Below, piece after piece: positions 34,919 to 43,409 of a DNA stretch of 64,000 nucleotides (positions are counted from its first letter, which is position 1; each line of letters opens with the position of its first letter). The DNA comes from SLFH01 sp050486265 (GTDB lineage Bacteria > Planctomycetota > Phycisphaerae > Phycisphaerales > UBA1924). Location of the stretch: the NCBI GenBank assembly GCA_050486265.1, contig JBJHCY010000002.1:124001-188000 (forward strand), given 5' to 3'. The translations under genes were made by a program, and so were the position numbers. The notes under the pieces were generated by a model. That model did not search any database. It saw only the letters and a list, made by a program, of their open reading frames with translations, and was not told the origin of the DNA.

Positions 34919-36441
34919 CCGCCCCGTTCGATTTCATCGGTGACCGCGAGATCCCTATCCCGGGCGATGCTCTCGTCTCGATCAACCCCGCTGCGCCTTC
35001 TGAAGTTGTCTACAGCGCCTCGCCGCAGGAGTCGCACGCGAACGGGGCCGTGCTCGCGGCTCGCGAGGCCTTCGGCGTCTGGTCGCGCTGGTCGTTCGAT
35101 CGTCGCGTGAAGGTGCTGCAGCGGTTCAAGGCGATCGCGTCGGCCCGCGTCGACGAGCTCGCCTCGCTCATCAGCCGCGAGACGGGCAAGGTGCTCTGGG
35201 ACGCCAAGGCGGAGGCGGGCCTGCTCGCCTCGAAGGTCGACATCACGCTGGACACGAGCGTGCCCAACGCGGGGATGGCCCGCGTGAGCGGCTACGAGGT
35301 CCCGGCGACCGAGACGCGCGTCGGGCGCTGCTGGTTCCGTCCCCACGGCGTGATGGGCGTCATCGGCCCGTTCAACTTCCCTGCTCATCTGCCCAACGGG
35401 CACATCATCCCCGCGCTCGCGATGGGCAACACGATCGTGTTCAAGCCCAGCGACAAGGCGCCGGCGGTGGGGCAGTTGCTCGCGTCGATGTACCGCGAGG
35501 CGCTGGCCGCAGAGGGCGCGCCCCTCGGCGTGGTCAACCTTGTGCAGGGCGGGGCAGGGCCGGCCTCAAAGCTCGTGTCGCACGACGGGATCGACGGCGT
35601 GCTCTTCACCGGCTCGTGGCCCGTCGGTCGGCGGATCCTCGAAGCCAACCTCGACCGCCCCGGACGGATCGTGGCGCTCGAGATGGGGGGCAACAACGCG
35701 GCTCTGGTCATGCCCGACGCCGATCTGCGCCAGGCCGCGATCGAGTGCGTCCGCGCCGCGTTCGTCACCACCGGCCAGCGCTGCACCTGCACGCGCCGCG
35801 TGGTTGTGCACGAGTCGGTCGCCGACCGGTTCATCGGGGCGGTCTGCAAGGCCGCGAGTTTGCTGGTGATCGGCAAGCCGGACGCGTCGCACCAGGTGTT
35901 CATGGGCCCGATCATCTCGGCCGAGGCCCGCGAGAGCGTGCTGCGTTTCCAGCACGAAGCCGCGGAAGCGGGGGCGGAACTCCGCCTGCAGGCCCGGTCG
36001 ATCGATGAGCACGGCGAGGGCTTCTACCTCTCGCCGGGCGTGATGAAGGTCGACCGCTTTGCGCTCGCCGAGGGACCGGGGCGCGACGAGGAGGTCTTCG
36101 GCCCCCTGCTCCGGATCAGCGTCTCTGACAGCTTCGACGAAATGCTCGCCCAGGCGAACGCGACCAACTTCGGCCTCGCCGCGAGCATCTTCACTGCCGA
36201 TCAAAGCGCCGCCGAGCGGTTCATGCACGAGGCGAGGGCGGGCTGCATCAACATCAACACGGGCACAGCCGGCGCCAGCAGCAAGCTCCCCTTCGGCGGG
36301 CTCGGGCATAGCGGCAACCACCGCCCCGCGGGCGCCTACAGCCTTGACTACTGCGCGTATCCCGTCGCGGGCCTGATCGAGCGGGGCGACGCGGCGGGCA
36401 TGCTCCCGGGCATGGCGTTTGAAGACAAGTGGCTGGGCTGA
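34915..36441 (+). CDS. astD: Succinylglutamate semialdehyde dehydrogenase (AstD)
   Basis: 508 residues of the aldehyde dehydrogenase superfamily. Strong AstD-specific blocks: FRPHGVMGVIGPFNFPAHLP, NGHIIPALAMGNTIVFKPSD, LEMGGNNAALV (the catalytic Glu), FVTTGQRCTCTRRVV (the nucleophilic Cys) and GLGHSGNHRPAGAYSLDYCA. It oxidises N-succinylglutamate 5-semialdehyde to N-succinylglutamate with NAD+. The gene overlaps the AstA-like gene by four bases and ends three bases before the converging alcohol dehydrogenase gene. AstB and AstE genes are not in the window. Confidence 0.92.
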   Translation: MTAPFDFIGDREIPIPGDALVSINPAAPSEVVYSASPQESHANGAVLAAREAFGVWSRWSFDRRVKVLQRFKAIASARVDELASLISRETGKVLWDAKAEAGLLASKVDITLDTSVPNAGMARVSGYEVPATETRVGRCWFRPHGVMGVIGPFNFPAHLPNGHIIPALAMGNTIVFKPSDKAPAVGQLLASMYREALAAEGAPLGVVNLVQGGAGPASKLVSHDGIDGVLFTGSWPVGRRILEANLDRPGRIVALEMGGNNAALVMPDADLRQAAIECVRAAFVTTGQRCTCTRRVVVHESVADRFIGAVCKAASLLVIGKPDASHQVFMGPIISAEARESVLRFQHEAAEAGAELRLQARSIDEHGEGFYLSPGVMKVDRFALAEGPGRDEEVFGPLLRISVSDSFDEMLAQANATNFGLAASIFTADQSAAERFMHEARAGCININTGTAGASSKLPFGGLGHSGNHRPAGAYSLDYCAYPVAGLIERGDAAGMLPGMAFEDKWLG

Positions 36442-36444
36442 GCG

Positions 36445-37491
36445 TCAGCCCTTCAGCGACGCCATGTCGATGACGAAGCGGTACTTCACATCGCTCTTGA
36501 GCATGCGCTCGTAGGCCTCGTTGATCTGCTGCATCTTGATGAGCTCGATGTCGCACTCGATCTTGTGCTCGCCGCAGAAATCCAGCATCTCCTGCGTCTC
36601 GGCGATCCCGCCGATGAGCGAGCCGGCGATCTGGCGACGCGGCATCATCAGCCCGAAGATCGCGACCGGCTGCGGGTTGGGGGGGACGCCGACCATGACC
36701 AGCGTGCCGTCGAGTTTCAGCAGGTTCAGGTACGCGTTCAGATCGTGGTCCGCCGAGACGGTGTTGAGGACCATGTCGAAGCTGCCGGCGTGTGCGGCCA
36801 TCTGGTCTTCGTTCTTCGAGATCACCACTTCGTCGGCGCCGAGCTTCTTGGCGTCGGCGACCTTGCCTTCGGAGGTGGTGAACAGCACGGTGTGGGCGCC
36901 CATCGCGTGCGCGAACTTCACGCCCATGTGTCCGAGCCCGCCCAGCCCGACAACCCCGACCTTGCGGCCCTTGCCCGCGCCCCATCGGCGCAGGGGCGAA
37001 TAGGTCGTGATCCCGGCGCACAGCAGCGGTGCGGCCCGGGCGGGATCGAGGTTCTTCGGCACGTTGAGCGTGAACGCCTCGTCAACGACGACCTTTGTCG
37101 AGTACCCGCCGTAGGTCATCCCGCCCGAGTGCTTGTCCTCGCTGTTGTAGGTGAACACGCATCCCTTGCGGCAGAACTGCTCCAGACCCTCCTTGCAGTT
37201 CTCGCATGAGCGGCAGGAATCGACCATGCACCCGACCGCGGCCAGGTCTCCCACCTTGAAGCGCGAGACCTTCGAGCCGACACGCGTGACCTTCCCGAGG
37301 ATCTCGTGCCCGGGGACGACGGGGTAGGTGGTGCCGCCCCATTCGTTGCGGGCGATGTGCAGGTCGCTGTGGCAGACGCCGCAGTAGAGGATGTCGATCT
37401 CGACATCCTGTTCCAGCGGCTCGCGACGCTCGATCGAGAGCGGGCCAAGGGGGGATTCGGCTGACTTGGCGGCGAATGCTGAAACGGGCAT
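36445..37491 (-). CDS. Zinc-dependent NADP-type alcohol dehydrogenase (YahK/cinnamyl alcohol dehydrogenase-like)
   Basis: 348 residues from ATG 37491. Medium-chain dehydrogenase. Catalytic zinc ligands are in YCGVCHSDLH and VPGHEILG. The structural zinc site is the four-cysteine lobe CRSCENCKEGLEQFC. The cofactor motif is VGLGGLGHMGVKFAH. GGMTYGGYSTKVVVDE and LCAGITTYSPLRRW are diagnostic of the YahK/AdhA/CAD subgroup, which reduces a broad range of aldehydes with NADPH. A longer in-frame start at 37569 adds an Arg/Ser-rich segment without family match. It converges on astD. Confidence 0.92.
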   Translation of the reverse strand: MPVSAFAAKSAESPLGPLSIERREPLEQDVEIDILYCGVCHSDLHIARNEWGGTTYPVVPGHEILGKVTRVGSKVSRFKVGDLAAVGCMVDSCRSCENCKEGLEQFCRKGCVFTYNSEDKHSGGMTYGGYSTKVVVDEAFTLNVPKNLDPARAAPLLCAGITTYSPLRRWGAGKGRKVGVVGLGGLGHMGVKFAHAMGAHTVLFTTSEGKVADAKKLGADEVVISKNEDQMAAHAGSFDMVLNTVSADHDLNAYLNLLKLDGTLVMVGVPPNPQPVAIFGLMMPRRQIAGSLIGGIAETQEMLDFCGEHKIECDIELIKMQQINEAYERMLKSDVKYRFVIDMASLKG

Positions 37492-37681
37492 CGTGCGGCT
37501 CCGTGCAGAAGAACATCTCGGGCGGGCCCGCGTGACCAGCAGGGGCGCTGGCCCAACGCGAACCGCCATGAAACTCTAGCTGATGCGCCGGCGACGCGCT
37601 GCGTGAACCGCTTGCGGTGCGTGGGAGCAAGCGAGAGTGCCGAACCGTGCCCCAATCCGCCGCCCTCGCGGGGCGGGCCGT

Positions 37682-38056
37682 TCACTCACCGCGTCCGATC
37701 AGCTCTTGCAGCGGCACACGCACCCTGTCGTCGGCGTCCAGGTCGTACTGCTTCTCGATGATCGTCCCGGCGGGGAACTGATACCTGCGCAGCACCGGAA
37801 CAAACGCCGCGGCGAGACGGTCGGCGTCGGGGCCGTAGAAAAAGATCCGCACCTCGTCCGGACCGAACTCGTTGCCGTCGAGCTCGCCGAGGCCGGTGTC
37901 TTCGATCGCCTCCTCGAGCTCGTCTTCAAGGTCTGAGATTGCGGGCACACCGCTGACATCGCCGGCGTTCGGTATCTCGATGATGACAGCCTGCTCCTCG
38001 CCGCTGCCGTCGTCGGGTTTGCGGAACTTGGCGAGGATTCGGTCAATGATGCCCAT
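37682..38056 (-). CDS. Small acidic hypothetical protein
   Basis: 124 residues, not recognised. It opens MGIIDRILAKFRKPDDG, an amphipathic basic helix, continues with an acidic stretch (SDLEDELEEAIEDTGLGELD) and ends with a compact alternating segment, VRIFFYGPDADRLAAAFVPV and RYQFPAGTIIEKQYD. No signal peptide or membrane segment. The last half could be a ferredoxin-like alpha/beta fold. The ORF is well defined, with normal codon use, and is divergent from the membrane hydrolase gene at 38401. Confidence 0.65.
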   Translation of the reverse strand: MGIIDRILAKFRKPDDGSGEEQAVIIEIPNAGDVSGVPAISDLEDELEEAIEDTGLGELDGNEFGPDEVRIFFYGPDADRLAAAFVPVLRRYQFPAGTIIEKQYDLDADDRVRVPLQELIGRGE

Positions 38057-38400
38057 GTGATGCCCCTTCGGCCGGGCTGCGGGGACACAACAGCCAGGGC
38101 GTGGTGTTCGACGATCTTACCGCATTGAGCAACGAGGGGGGGCTCGCGCCTATGGGGGAGACCCCGGGGTGCTGTCAGATTATCGTGATCTCCGGCGGTT
38201 GGCTTCAGTGCGGGGCGTTACACCGGCTGTGACCGGGTGGCCATGCGCCCGGAGATCCCCCGGAGATCCGCAGACCGGAGGTTCCAGCGTTCGCTCGCGG
38301 GCTCCCGAGAGGTCGACCCCCCAGGCCAATAGACTTGGCGTCGCCCGGTCCCTTGGATCACGGGGTCCGATCGTTTCTACCGAAGGAGGGATGATTCGCG
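38057..38400. other. Divergent intergenic region
   Basis: 344 bases between the small acidic protein and the membrane hydrolase genes. No supported gene. The right end carries the ribosome-binding site AAGGAGGG at 38383-38390, 11 bases before ATG 38401. An ATG at 38391 sits directly against it but opens a frame that only shadows the hydrolase. Confidence 0.3.
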
Positions 38401-40101
38401 ATGGCGGCACCGTCAGCACACCAAGCACCGGAAACCGGCGAGCCGCCTCATGCCGAAACTTCCAGTCGTCCGCGCCTGCTCTCGATGCTGACCTTCCGTC
38501 TGGGGATCCCCGGCGTGCTGCTTGGGACGGTCTTCTTCGCCTTCTCGCTCACCCCCTCGCTTGTGCCGCGGCCTTCGGCCGTGCAGGGCTTGCTCTCGGG
38601 CCTTTCGTTCGCGGCCGGGTACGCCATCGGCACCGCGGGCCACTGGCTCTGGATCAACCTGCATCTGCCCACCACACGCCCGCGCACGACCCGCTTCATC
38701 CAGCGCGTCGCCTTCGGTCTGTGCCTGTTCGTTGCGGCGATCTACCTGTGGCAGGCCGCCAATTGGCAGAACTCGGTCCGCGCCATCATGGGTATGGAGC
38801 CGGTCGACCGCGGGCTGCCCATCCTGCTGGGGTTGATCTCGAGCACAGTCTTTCTGCTGGTCCTCGGTCTGACGCGTCTCTTTTGGTGGGTGTTCCGGCG
38901 ACTCTCGCTTTTCCTGCGTCGGTACATCCCCGCCCGTGTCTCGCACATCATCGGGGTGGTCGTGACCGCCTGGATCTTCTGGTCGGTCATCGATGGTGTG
39001 CTGATCTCCACCCTTCTCCGCGTCGCCGACGGGTCATTCCAGCAGCTCGACGCCCTTGTCGACTCGGACCTGCCCGTGCCGACCGACCCCGCCAGGACCG
39101 GCAGCGAGGAGTCGCTGGTCCGCTGGGAGGATCTCGGCCGCACCGGCAGAGCGTTCGTCGCCGGAGGGCCGGACACCGAGGAACTCGGCGCGTTTTTCGG
39201 GCATGACACACCAGCACCGGTCCGTGTCTATGTCGGTCTCAACGCCGCCGAAACACCCGAGCAGCGGGCCCGGCTCGCGTTGCAAGAGCTGATCCGAGCC
39301 GGTGGGTTCGAGCGATCGGTGCTCCTGCTCGTCACGCCGACGGGCACAGGCTGGGTCGACCCCGGCGCTCAAGACACCTTCGAGTTTCTGCACCGGGGCG
39401 ACACCGCCGCGGTCGCCGTGCAGTATTCGTATCTAAATAGCCCGCTCGTGCTGCTGACCCAGGCCGAGTACGGCGTGCAGACCGCCCGGGCTCTCTTCAC
39501 CGAGATCTACGGCCACTGGCGCACGCTGCCCGCCGACAGCCGCCCGCGTCTGTACCTCTTCGGGCTCAGCCTCGGCTCGATGAACTCCGACCTCTCCTTC
39601 GATCTGTTCGACATTATCGACGATCCGTTCGACGGCATTCTCTGGAGCGGCCCCCCGTTCCGGAACCAGACATGGGCAAGCGTCACCAGAGACCGCGACG
39701 AGGGAACGCCCCGCTGGCTCCCGAAGTTCCGCAACGGGGCGGTGGTCCGCTTTATGAACCAGACCGAAGGCCCGGACATCCCCGGGAGCCGGTGGGGCGA
39801 CTTCCGGATTCTCATCCTTCAGTACGCGAGCGATCCGATCACCTTCTTCAGCAGCGACACCGCCTGGCGTGAGCCCTCATGGATGCGCGAGCCTCGCGGA
39901 CCGGATGTGTCGCCCAAGCTGCGTTGGTACCCGGTGGTCACCATGTTCCAGCTCGCCGCGGACATGATCGTCGGAAACGCGCCGCCCGGTTTCGGTCACA
40001 CTTACGCCGCCACGGACTACATCGACGCATGGCTCGCTCTCACCGAGCCAGCGGGATGGACCGAGGCCGAGATCCGGCGTCTCCGCGAGCGTTTCGATTG
40101 A
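38401..40101 (+). CDS. Membrane-anchored alpha/beta-hydrolase (Abhydrolase_9 type)
   Basis: 566 residues. The first about 200 residues contain five to six membrane helices (TFRLGIPGVLLGTVFFAFSL, LPILLGLISSTVFLLVLGL, SHIIGVVVTAWIFWSVIDGV). A globular alpha/beta-hydrolase domain follows, with probable nucleophile elbow FGLSLGSMNSD (Ser near residue 385), VLLLVTPTGTGWVDP and the late catalytic region ILQYASDPITFF and PPGFGHTYAATDY (possible Asp and His). This architecture matches the Abhydrolase_9/Abhydrolase_9_N pair best known from actinobacteria, where the substrate is unknown. A lipid or cell-envelope ester is a reasonable guess only. Confidence 0.8.
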   Translation: MAAPSAHQAPETGEPPHAETSSRPRLLSMLTFRLGIPGVLLGTVFFAFSLTPSLVPRPSAVQGLLSGLSFAAGYAIGTAGHWLWINLHLPTTRPRTTRFIQRVAFGLCLFVAAIYLWQAANWQNSVRAIMGMEPVDRGLPILLGLISSTVFLLVLGLTRLFWWVFRRLSLFLRRYIPARVSHIIGVVVTAWIFWSVIDGVLISTLLRVADGSFQQLDALVDSDLPVPTDPARTGSEESLVRWEDLGRTGRAFVAGGPDTEELGAFFGHDTPAPVRVYVGLNAAETPEQRARLALQELIRAGGFERSVLLLVTPTGTGWVDPGAQDTFEFLHRGDTAAVAVQYSYLNSPLVLLTQAEYGVQTARALFTEIYGHWRTLPADSRPRLYLFGLSLGSMNSDLSFDLFDIIDDPFDGILWSGPPFRNQTWASVTRDRDEGTPRWLPKFRNGAVVRFMNQTEGPDIPGSRWGDFRILILQYASDPITFFSSDTAWREPSWMREPRGPDVSPKLRWYPVVTMFQLAADMIVGNAPPGFGHTYAATDYIDAWLALTEPAGWTEAEIRRLRERFD

Positions 40102-40140
40102 GCCGATTTGGAGGCGCCGTGCGGCCGTGGCGTATACCGG

Positions 40141-40362
40141 TCAGCAGGGCCCCTTATCCCGACCAGCCTGTTCTATCTCGAAAACGGCGGGTGCGGACTG
40201 CCCGTCGAACCGGTAGGTTCCAGAGCCTGCGGTCTGGAGAACGATCGATGAGCCCTGCGGGCCACCGAGGTCCTCTTCCATGTCGTCTGCTAGCGATCTC
40301 CGGACCGCGTTGAGTTGTCTTTGCACTTGGTGTGTATGCTCCGAAGCATCACGCCTGAACAT
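40141..40362 (-). CDS. Small ORF translationally coupled to phnM
   Basis: 73 residues, not recognised. Its ATG overlaps the phnM TAA stop by one base (TAATG), the same type of junction seen elsewhere in this window, which is the main reason to accept it. The first half is probably helical (VQRQLNAVRRSLADDMEEDL); the second half is beta-prone (SSIVLQTAGSGTYRFDG) and the protein ends in Pro-Cys. It is the last gene of the phosphonate run. It could be a chance ORF. Confidence 0.4.
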   Translation of the reverse strand: MFRRDASEHTHQVQRQLNAVRRSLADDMEEDLGGPQGSSIVLQTAGSGTYRFDGQSAPAVFEIEQAGRDKGPC

Positions 40363-41540
40363 TACTTCGCTGTTGCAGTGTGCGCCCAGACCCTGAGTGG
40401 TTTAGGAGCCGTGCGGTCGCGAGCGGGTTGAACGAGGATGAGATCGGCACGATGACCGATCTGAATGCTCCCTCGTTCTGGAAGCCCCGCCGCAGCGGCC
40501 GGGTTGGATGTGGCGAACGCCGCCGCTTCGTGGAGCGGCAAGCGCTCGGCCAGCTTGAACACAGCGGGCAGAAGTGTCTCCGGTGCGTAGTCGCTGCTGA
40601 GGCAGTTCGCGTGCCCTTCCAGGATCAGCGCTTCGGCGCTCGGGCCTGCGCCGTGGCTTCCCCCGCGGAGGACATTCGGCGCGCCGACCACGCAGGCCAG
40701 GCCGGAACGAGTCGCCTCCGCCGCTACGGCGCTGTTCATAGGGAACTCACAGATGCTCACACCCAGGCGGAGGCCCACTCTATAGCGTTCGACAGAGTCG
40801 TCGTCGTGGCTGGCGACGGGGATCCCCGACTCAATCGCTCCGCGTGCGAGCCGGATGATCCGGAGAAGGTTGCGGGCGCCGACACGCTCGTGCTCGTCGA
40901 TCACTGCGAGGACCTCGGCCTCGTCCATGTCGTACGATCGGGTGAGGTAGTCGATCAGCGACTGGATGGTTCGGAACTGCCCCTGCCCCGGTGTGTGGTC
41001 CATGAGCGAGAGCATCGAGCATCGTCCCCGTTTGAGCAGCGACTCCGTCGCCGAGGGGGCGTCGGGGGCGGTGAGCTCGATGCGGGCGTGGACGAGGTGG
41101 TCGACCGAGCCCTCGCAACCGAAATCCGCGATCGCATCTGCAAGTCGTGTCGCTGTATCGATGTTGCGGAGCCCGAGCAGCTTGCCAGCAAAGGAGATCG
41201 CGTGAAAGCAGGTGGTGACACCCGCCGCGGCGAGGCGCGTGTCCATCGCTCGTATCGCAAGATCGAACGGGAGCAGTACGCCCGGTCTTGGTTCGGCCTG
41301 GCCTTCGATCGCGTCGCAGTGCAGATCGACAAGTCCCGGCATGAGTACGCACCCGCGTGCGTCGATATCGCGGACACCGCTCGCGTTCCGGCGGAGCGCC
41401 TCGTCGCCTTCGGATATCTCCGCGATCCGGCCGTCTTCGATCAGCAGCGAGCCTCGCTCGATGGTTCGGTCGGGCAGAACGAGTATCGCGCCGTTGATTC
41501 GTGTCGGGGCTCCCGTGCGTTGGCTGACGGTCGCGTGCAT
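40362..41540 (-). CDS. phnM: PhnM-type alpha-D-ribose 1-methylphosphonate 5-triphosphate diphosphatase
   Basis: 392 residues from ATG 41540, ten bases after the phnE stop. An amidohydrolase-superfamily protein; in the C-P lyase pathway PhnM removes pyrophosphate from the 5-triphosphate of the phosphonylated ribose. The metal site begins MPGLVDLHCDAIEGQAEPRP (His and Asp in D-L-H-x-D-x-x-E) and continues GVTTCFHAISF, LSLMDHTPGQGQF, PVASHDDDS and LSSDYAPETLLPAV. PhnG, H, I, J, K and L are not in the window, so its normal partners are missing locally. It may act on another phosphorylated ribose or pair with a distant C-P lyase locus. Confidence 0.92.
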   Translation of the reverse strand: MHATVSQRTGAPTRINGAILVLPDRTIERGSLLIEDGRIAEISEGDEALRRNASGVRDIDARGCVLMPGLVDLHCDAIEGQAEPRPGVLLPFDLAIRAMDTRLAAAGVTTCFHAISFAGKLLGLRNIDTATRLADAIADFGCEGSVDHLVHARIELTAPDAPSATESLLKRGRCSMLSLMDHTPGQGQFRTIQSLIDYLTRSYDMDEAEVLAVIDEHERVGARNLLRIIRLARGAIESGIPVASHDDDSVERYRVGLRLGVSICEFPMNSAVAAEATRSGLACVVGAPNVLRGGSHGAGPSAEALILEGHANCLSSDYAPETLLPAVFKLAERLPLHEAAAFATSNPAAAAGLPERGSIQIGHRADLILVQPARDRTAPKPLRVWAHTATAK

Positions 41541-41550
41541 CGGTTGCTTG

Positions 41551-42579
41551 TCAAACAAGCCTGCGCCGGAGGCGCTGGGCGAACGCTTCGAGCACGACCA
41601 CGGTGACGAAGATCGCGAGCAGGATGGTCGTGACATGGCCGTACATGCTCTGGTCCCACTTGCCCTTGAGCTCGACGCCGATGCCGCCTGCCCCGACGAT
41701 GCCGAGCACAGTCGCCGCTCGGACATTCCGTTCGAGGATGTACTGCACATACGCTACGGCCTGCGGCAGGATCTGCGGCAAAACCGCGTAGCGGAGCACG
41801 GCGATCCGTCGTGCGCCGGTCGCGGCGATCGCGTCCTGCGGGCCCCTGTCGGCGTTCTCGATGTCGTCGGCGAAAAACTTGCCCAGGAAACCGGCGGTGT
41901 GGATGCCCAGAGCCATCACACCCGCAACAGGTCCAAACCCGAGCAGGAGCACGAACAGCATCGCGAGGATGATGTCCGGCATCGCCCGCGAGAGCGAGCA
42001 AAGGCCGCGGGCAAGATGGTAAAGAACGGGGTGTGGAGAAAGGCCGCGGGCGGCGCACAAGGCCAGCGGCAAGGCCAGCACGACAGCAACGAGCGTGCCC
42101 CAGATCCCGATCTCGATGGTTTCGAGCATCTTCTGGAACACCAGCCCGAGATAGCCGAGCGGGTATACGACCACATCGACGCTCTCGCCCTCGACCAGCG
42201 TGCCGGAAGCGGGGTCGTACCGGCGCCGGGGCTCGCTCTCGATGCGGGCGAGCATCGGAAGGCTCTCTGGGTCGTGGCCGCTCAGCGCGAGTTCCACGCG
42301 GTCGGAGATGACGGGCGGGAGACTCCGGTCGAAGAACGCCCTGAAGCCCCGCCCGAACTCCGAGGTCTCGCGCAGGCCGACGGCGTCGGCGACGCCCTCG
42401 CCAGCCGAAACCACCCCCTCGTGCAGATCGAGTCTCTGGCCTGAAAAGCTCAACAGCGCCAGCGCGAGCAGCACAAACGCGACGGTGCTGACGCCCAGCG
42501 GACGGCGGAGCTTCCAGAGTTCCGGGTCATTGGCCCGCTGCTGGTCCGCGGACATCCGGGTCGTCTCGGCCCGCGTCAT
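41551..42579 (-). CDS. phnE: Phosphonate ABC transporter permease
   Basis: 342 residues with an N-terminal membrane segment, a periplasmic stretch of about 100 residues, and the permease core. The EAA loop reads AIAATGARRIAVLRYAVLPQ, and AATVLGIVGAGGIGVELKG is characteristic of PhnE. The start overlaps the phnC stop by four bases (ATGA). Only one permease gene is present, so it should form a homodimer with two PhnC ATPases. Confidence 0.94.
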   Translation of the reverse strand: MTRAETTRMSADQQRANDPELWKLRRPLGVSTVAFVLLALALLSFSGQRLDLHEGVVSAGEGVADAVGLRETSEFGRGFRAFFDRSLPPVISDRVELALSGHDPESLPMLARIESEPRRRYDPASGTLVEGESVDVVVYPLGYLGLVFQKMLETIEIGIWGTLVAVVLALPLALCAARGLSPHPVLYHLARGLCSLSRAMPDIILAMLFVLLLGFGPVAGVMALGIHTAGFLGKFFADDIENADRGPQDAIAATGARRIAVLRYAVLPQILPQAVAYVQYILERNVRAATVLGIVGAGGIGVELKGKWDQSMYGHVTTILLAIFVTVVVLEAFAQRLRRRLV

Positions 42580-43409
42580 GTCGCGGCTCCGGTCAGGGCT
42601 TCGGCGGCGTGCGGGTCGGCCTCTCGTCTTGCGGGGCGGTCCTGCTTGGGCTCAGAGAGGGAGGCGCCGCCGTAGAGCGAGCGGACGGTGTCGTCGTCGA
42701 GCGATGACGCAGAACCGTCGAAGACGATGTTGCCGCTCCGCACCGCGATCACGCGGTCGGCGAACTCTCGGACAAGCTCGACTTGGTGCAGGCTGCAGAG
42801 CACGGCGCAGTTGCCCGCGGCGGCCCTCGACCGGAGCAGCGAGAGAACGGCGCGGCTGGTCTCCGGATCGAGGCTCGCCACGGGTTCGTCCGCGAGGACA
42901 AGTCTTGGGTCAAGGATGAACGCCCGTGCGATAGCGACGCGTTGCTGCTGCCCTCCAGACAGCGACGAAGCACGCCGGTACAACTGCGACTCTTCCAGCC
43001 CGACCGATGCGAGCAGGCGGCAGGCCTTGCGCCGGAGATCGCGCGTGTGCCATTTGAGCAGCGCCCGCCATAGCCCCTGGCGGGCGGCCGCGCCGCTGAG
43101 CACATTGTCGATCACGCTCAGGCGGGGCACGAGATCGAACTTCTGATGGACAAAGCCGACACGAGTGCGGACCATCCGCATTGATCTCGGCCCTACGCCT
43201 TGACCGTCGAACTCCACCCGCCCGCCGGTCTGCGGCGCCATGCCGACGATGAGCCGGAGCATGGTGCTCTTGCCCGCCCCGCTCGGGCCGAGCACGACGC
43301 AGAACTCCCCCTCGGGCACGCTGAACGAGACTTTATTTAGCACGCCGGGCGTGCCCGGATACCCCGACGACACACGATCGAAGACGAGAATGTCGTGCGT
43401 CCGGCTCAA
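42576..43409 (-). CDS. phnC: Phosphonate ABC transporter ATP-binding protein
   Basis: 277 residues. Walker A is GPSGAGKST (41-49), the signature is SLSGGQQQRVAIARAF, Walker B is LVLADEPVASLDPE, and the Q-loop lies in GFVHQKFDLV. The PhnC subfamily features are the short helical insert before the signature (RALLKWHTRDLRRKACRLLA) and the order of genes. It overlaps both phnD and phnE by four bases. Confidence 0.95.
   Translation of the reverse strand: MSRTHDILVFDRVSSGYPGTPGVLNKVSFSVPEGEFCVVLGPSGAGKSTMLRLIVGMAPQTGGRVEFDGQGVGPRSMRMVRTRVGFVHQKFDLVPRLSVIDNVLSGAAARQGLWRALLKWHTRDLRRKACRLLASVGLEESQLYRRASSLSGGQQQRVAIARAFILDPRLVLADEPVASLDPETSRAVLSLLRSRAAAGNCAVLCSLHQVELVREFADRVIAVRSGNIVFDGSASSLDDDTVRSLYGGASLSEPKQDRPARREADPHAAEALTGAAT

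Noticed and set aside
40126..40140. GCGTATACC before the small phnM-linked ORF as an operator half-site
   Set aside because: It lies downstream of both flanking genes, and only ATACC agrees with the operator.
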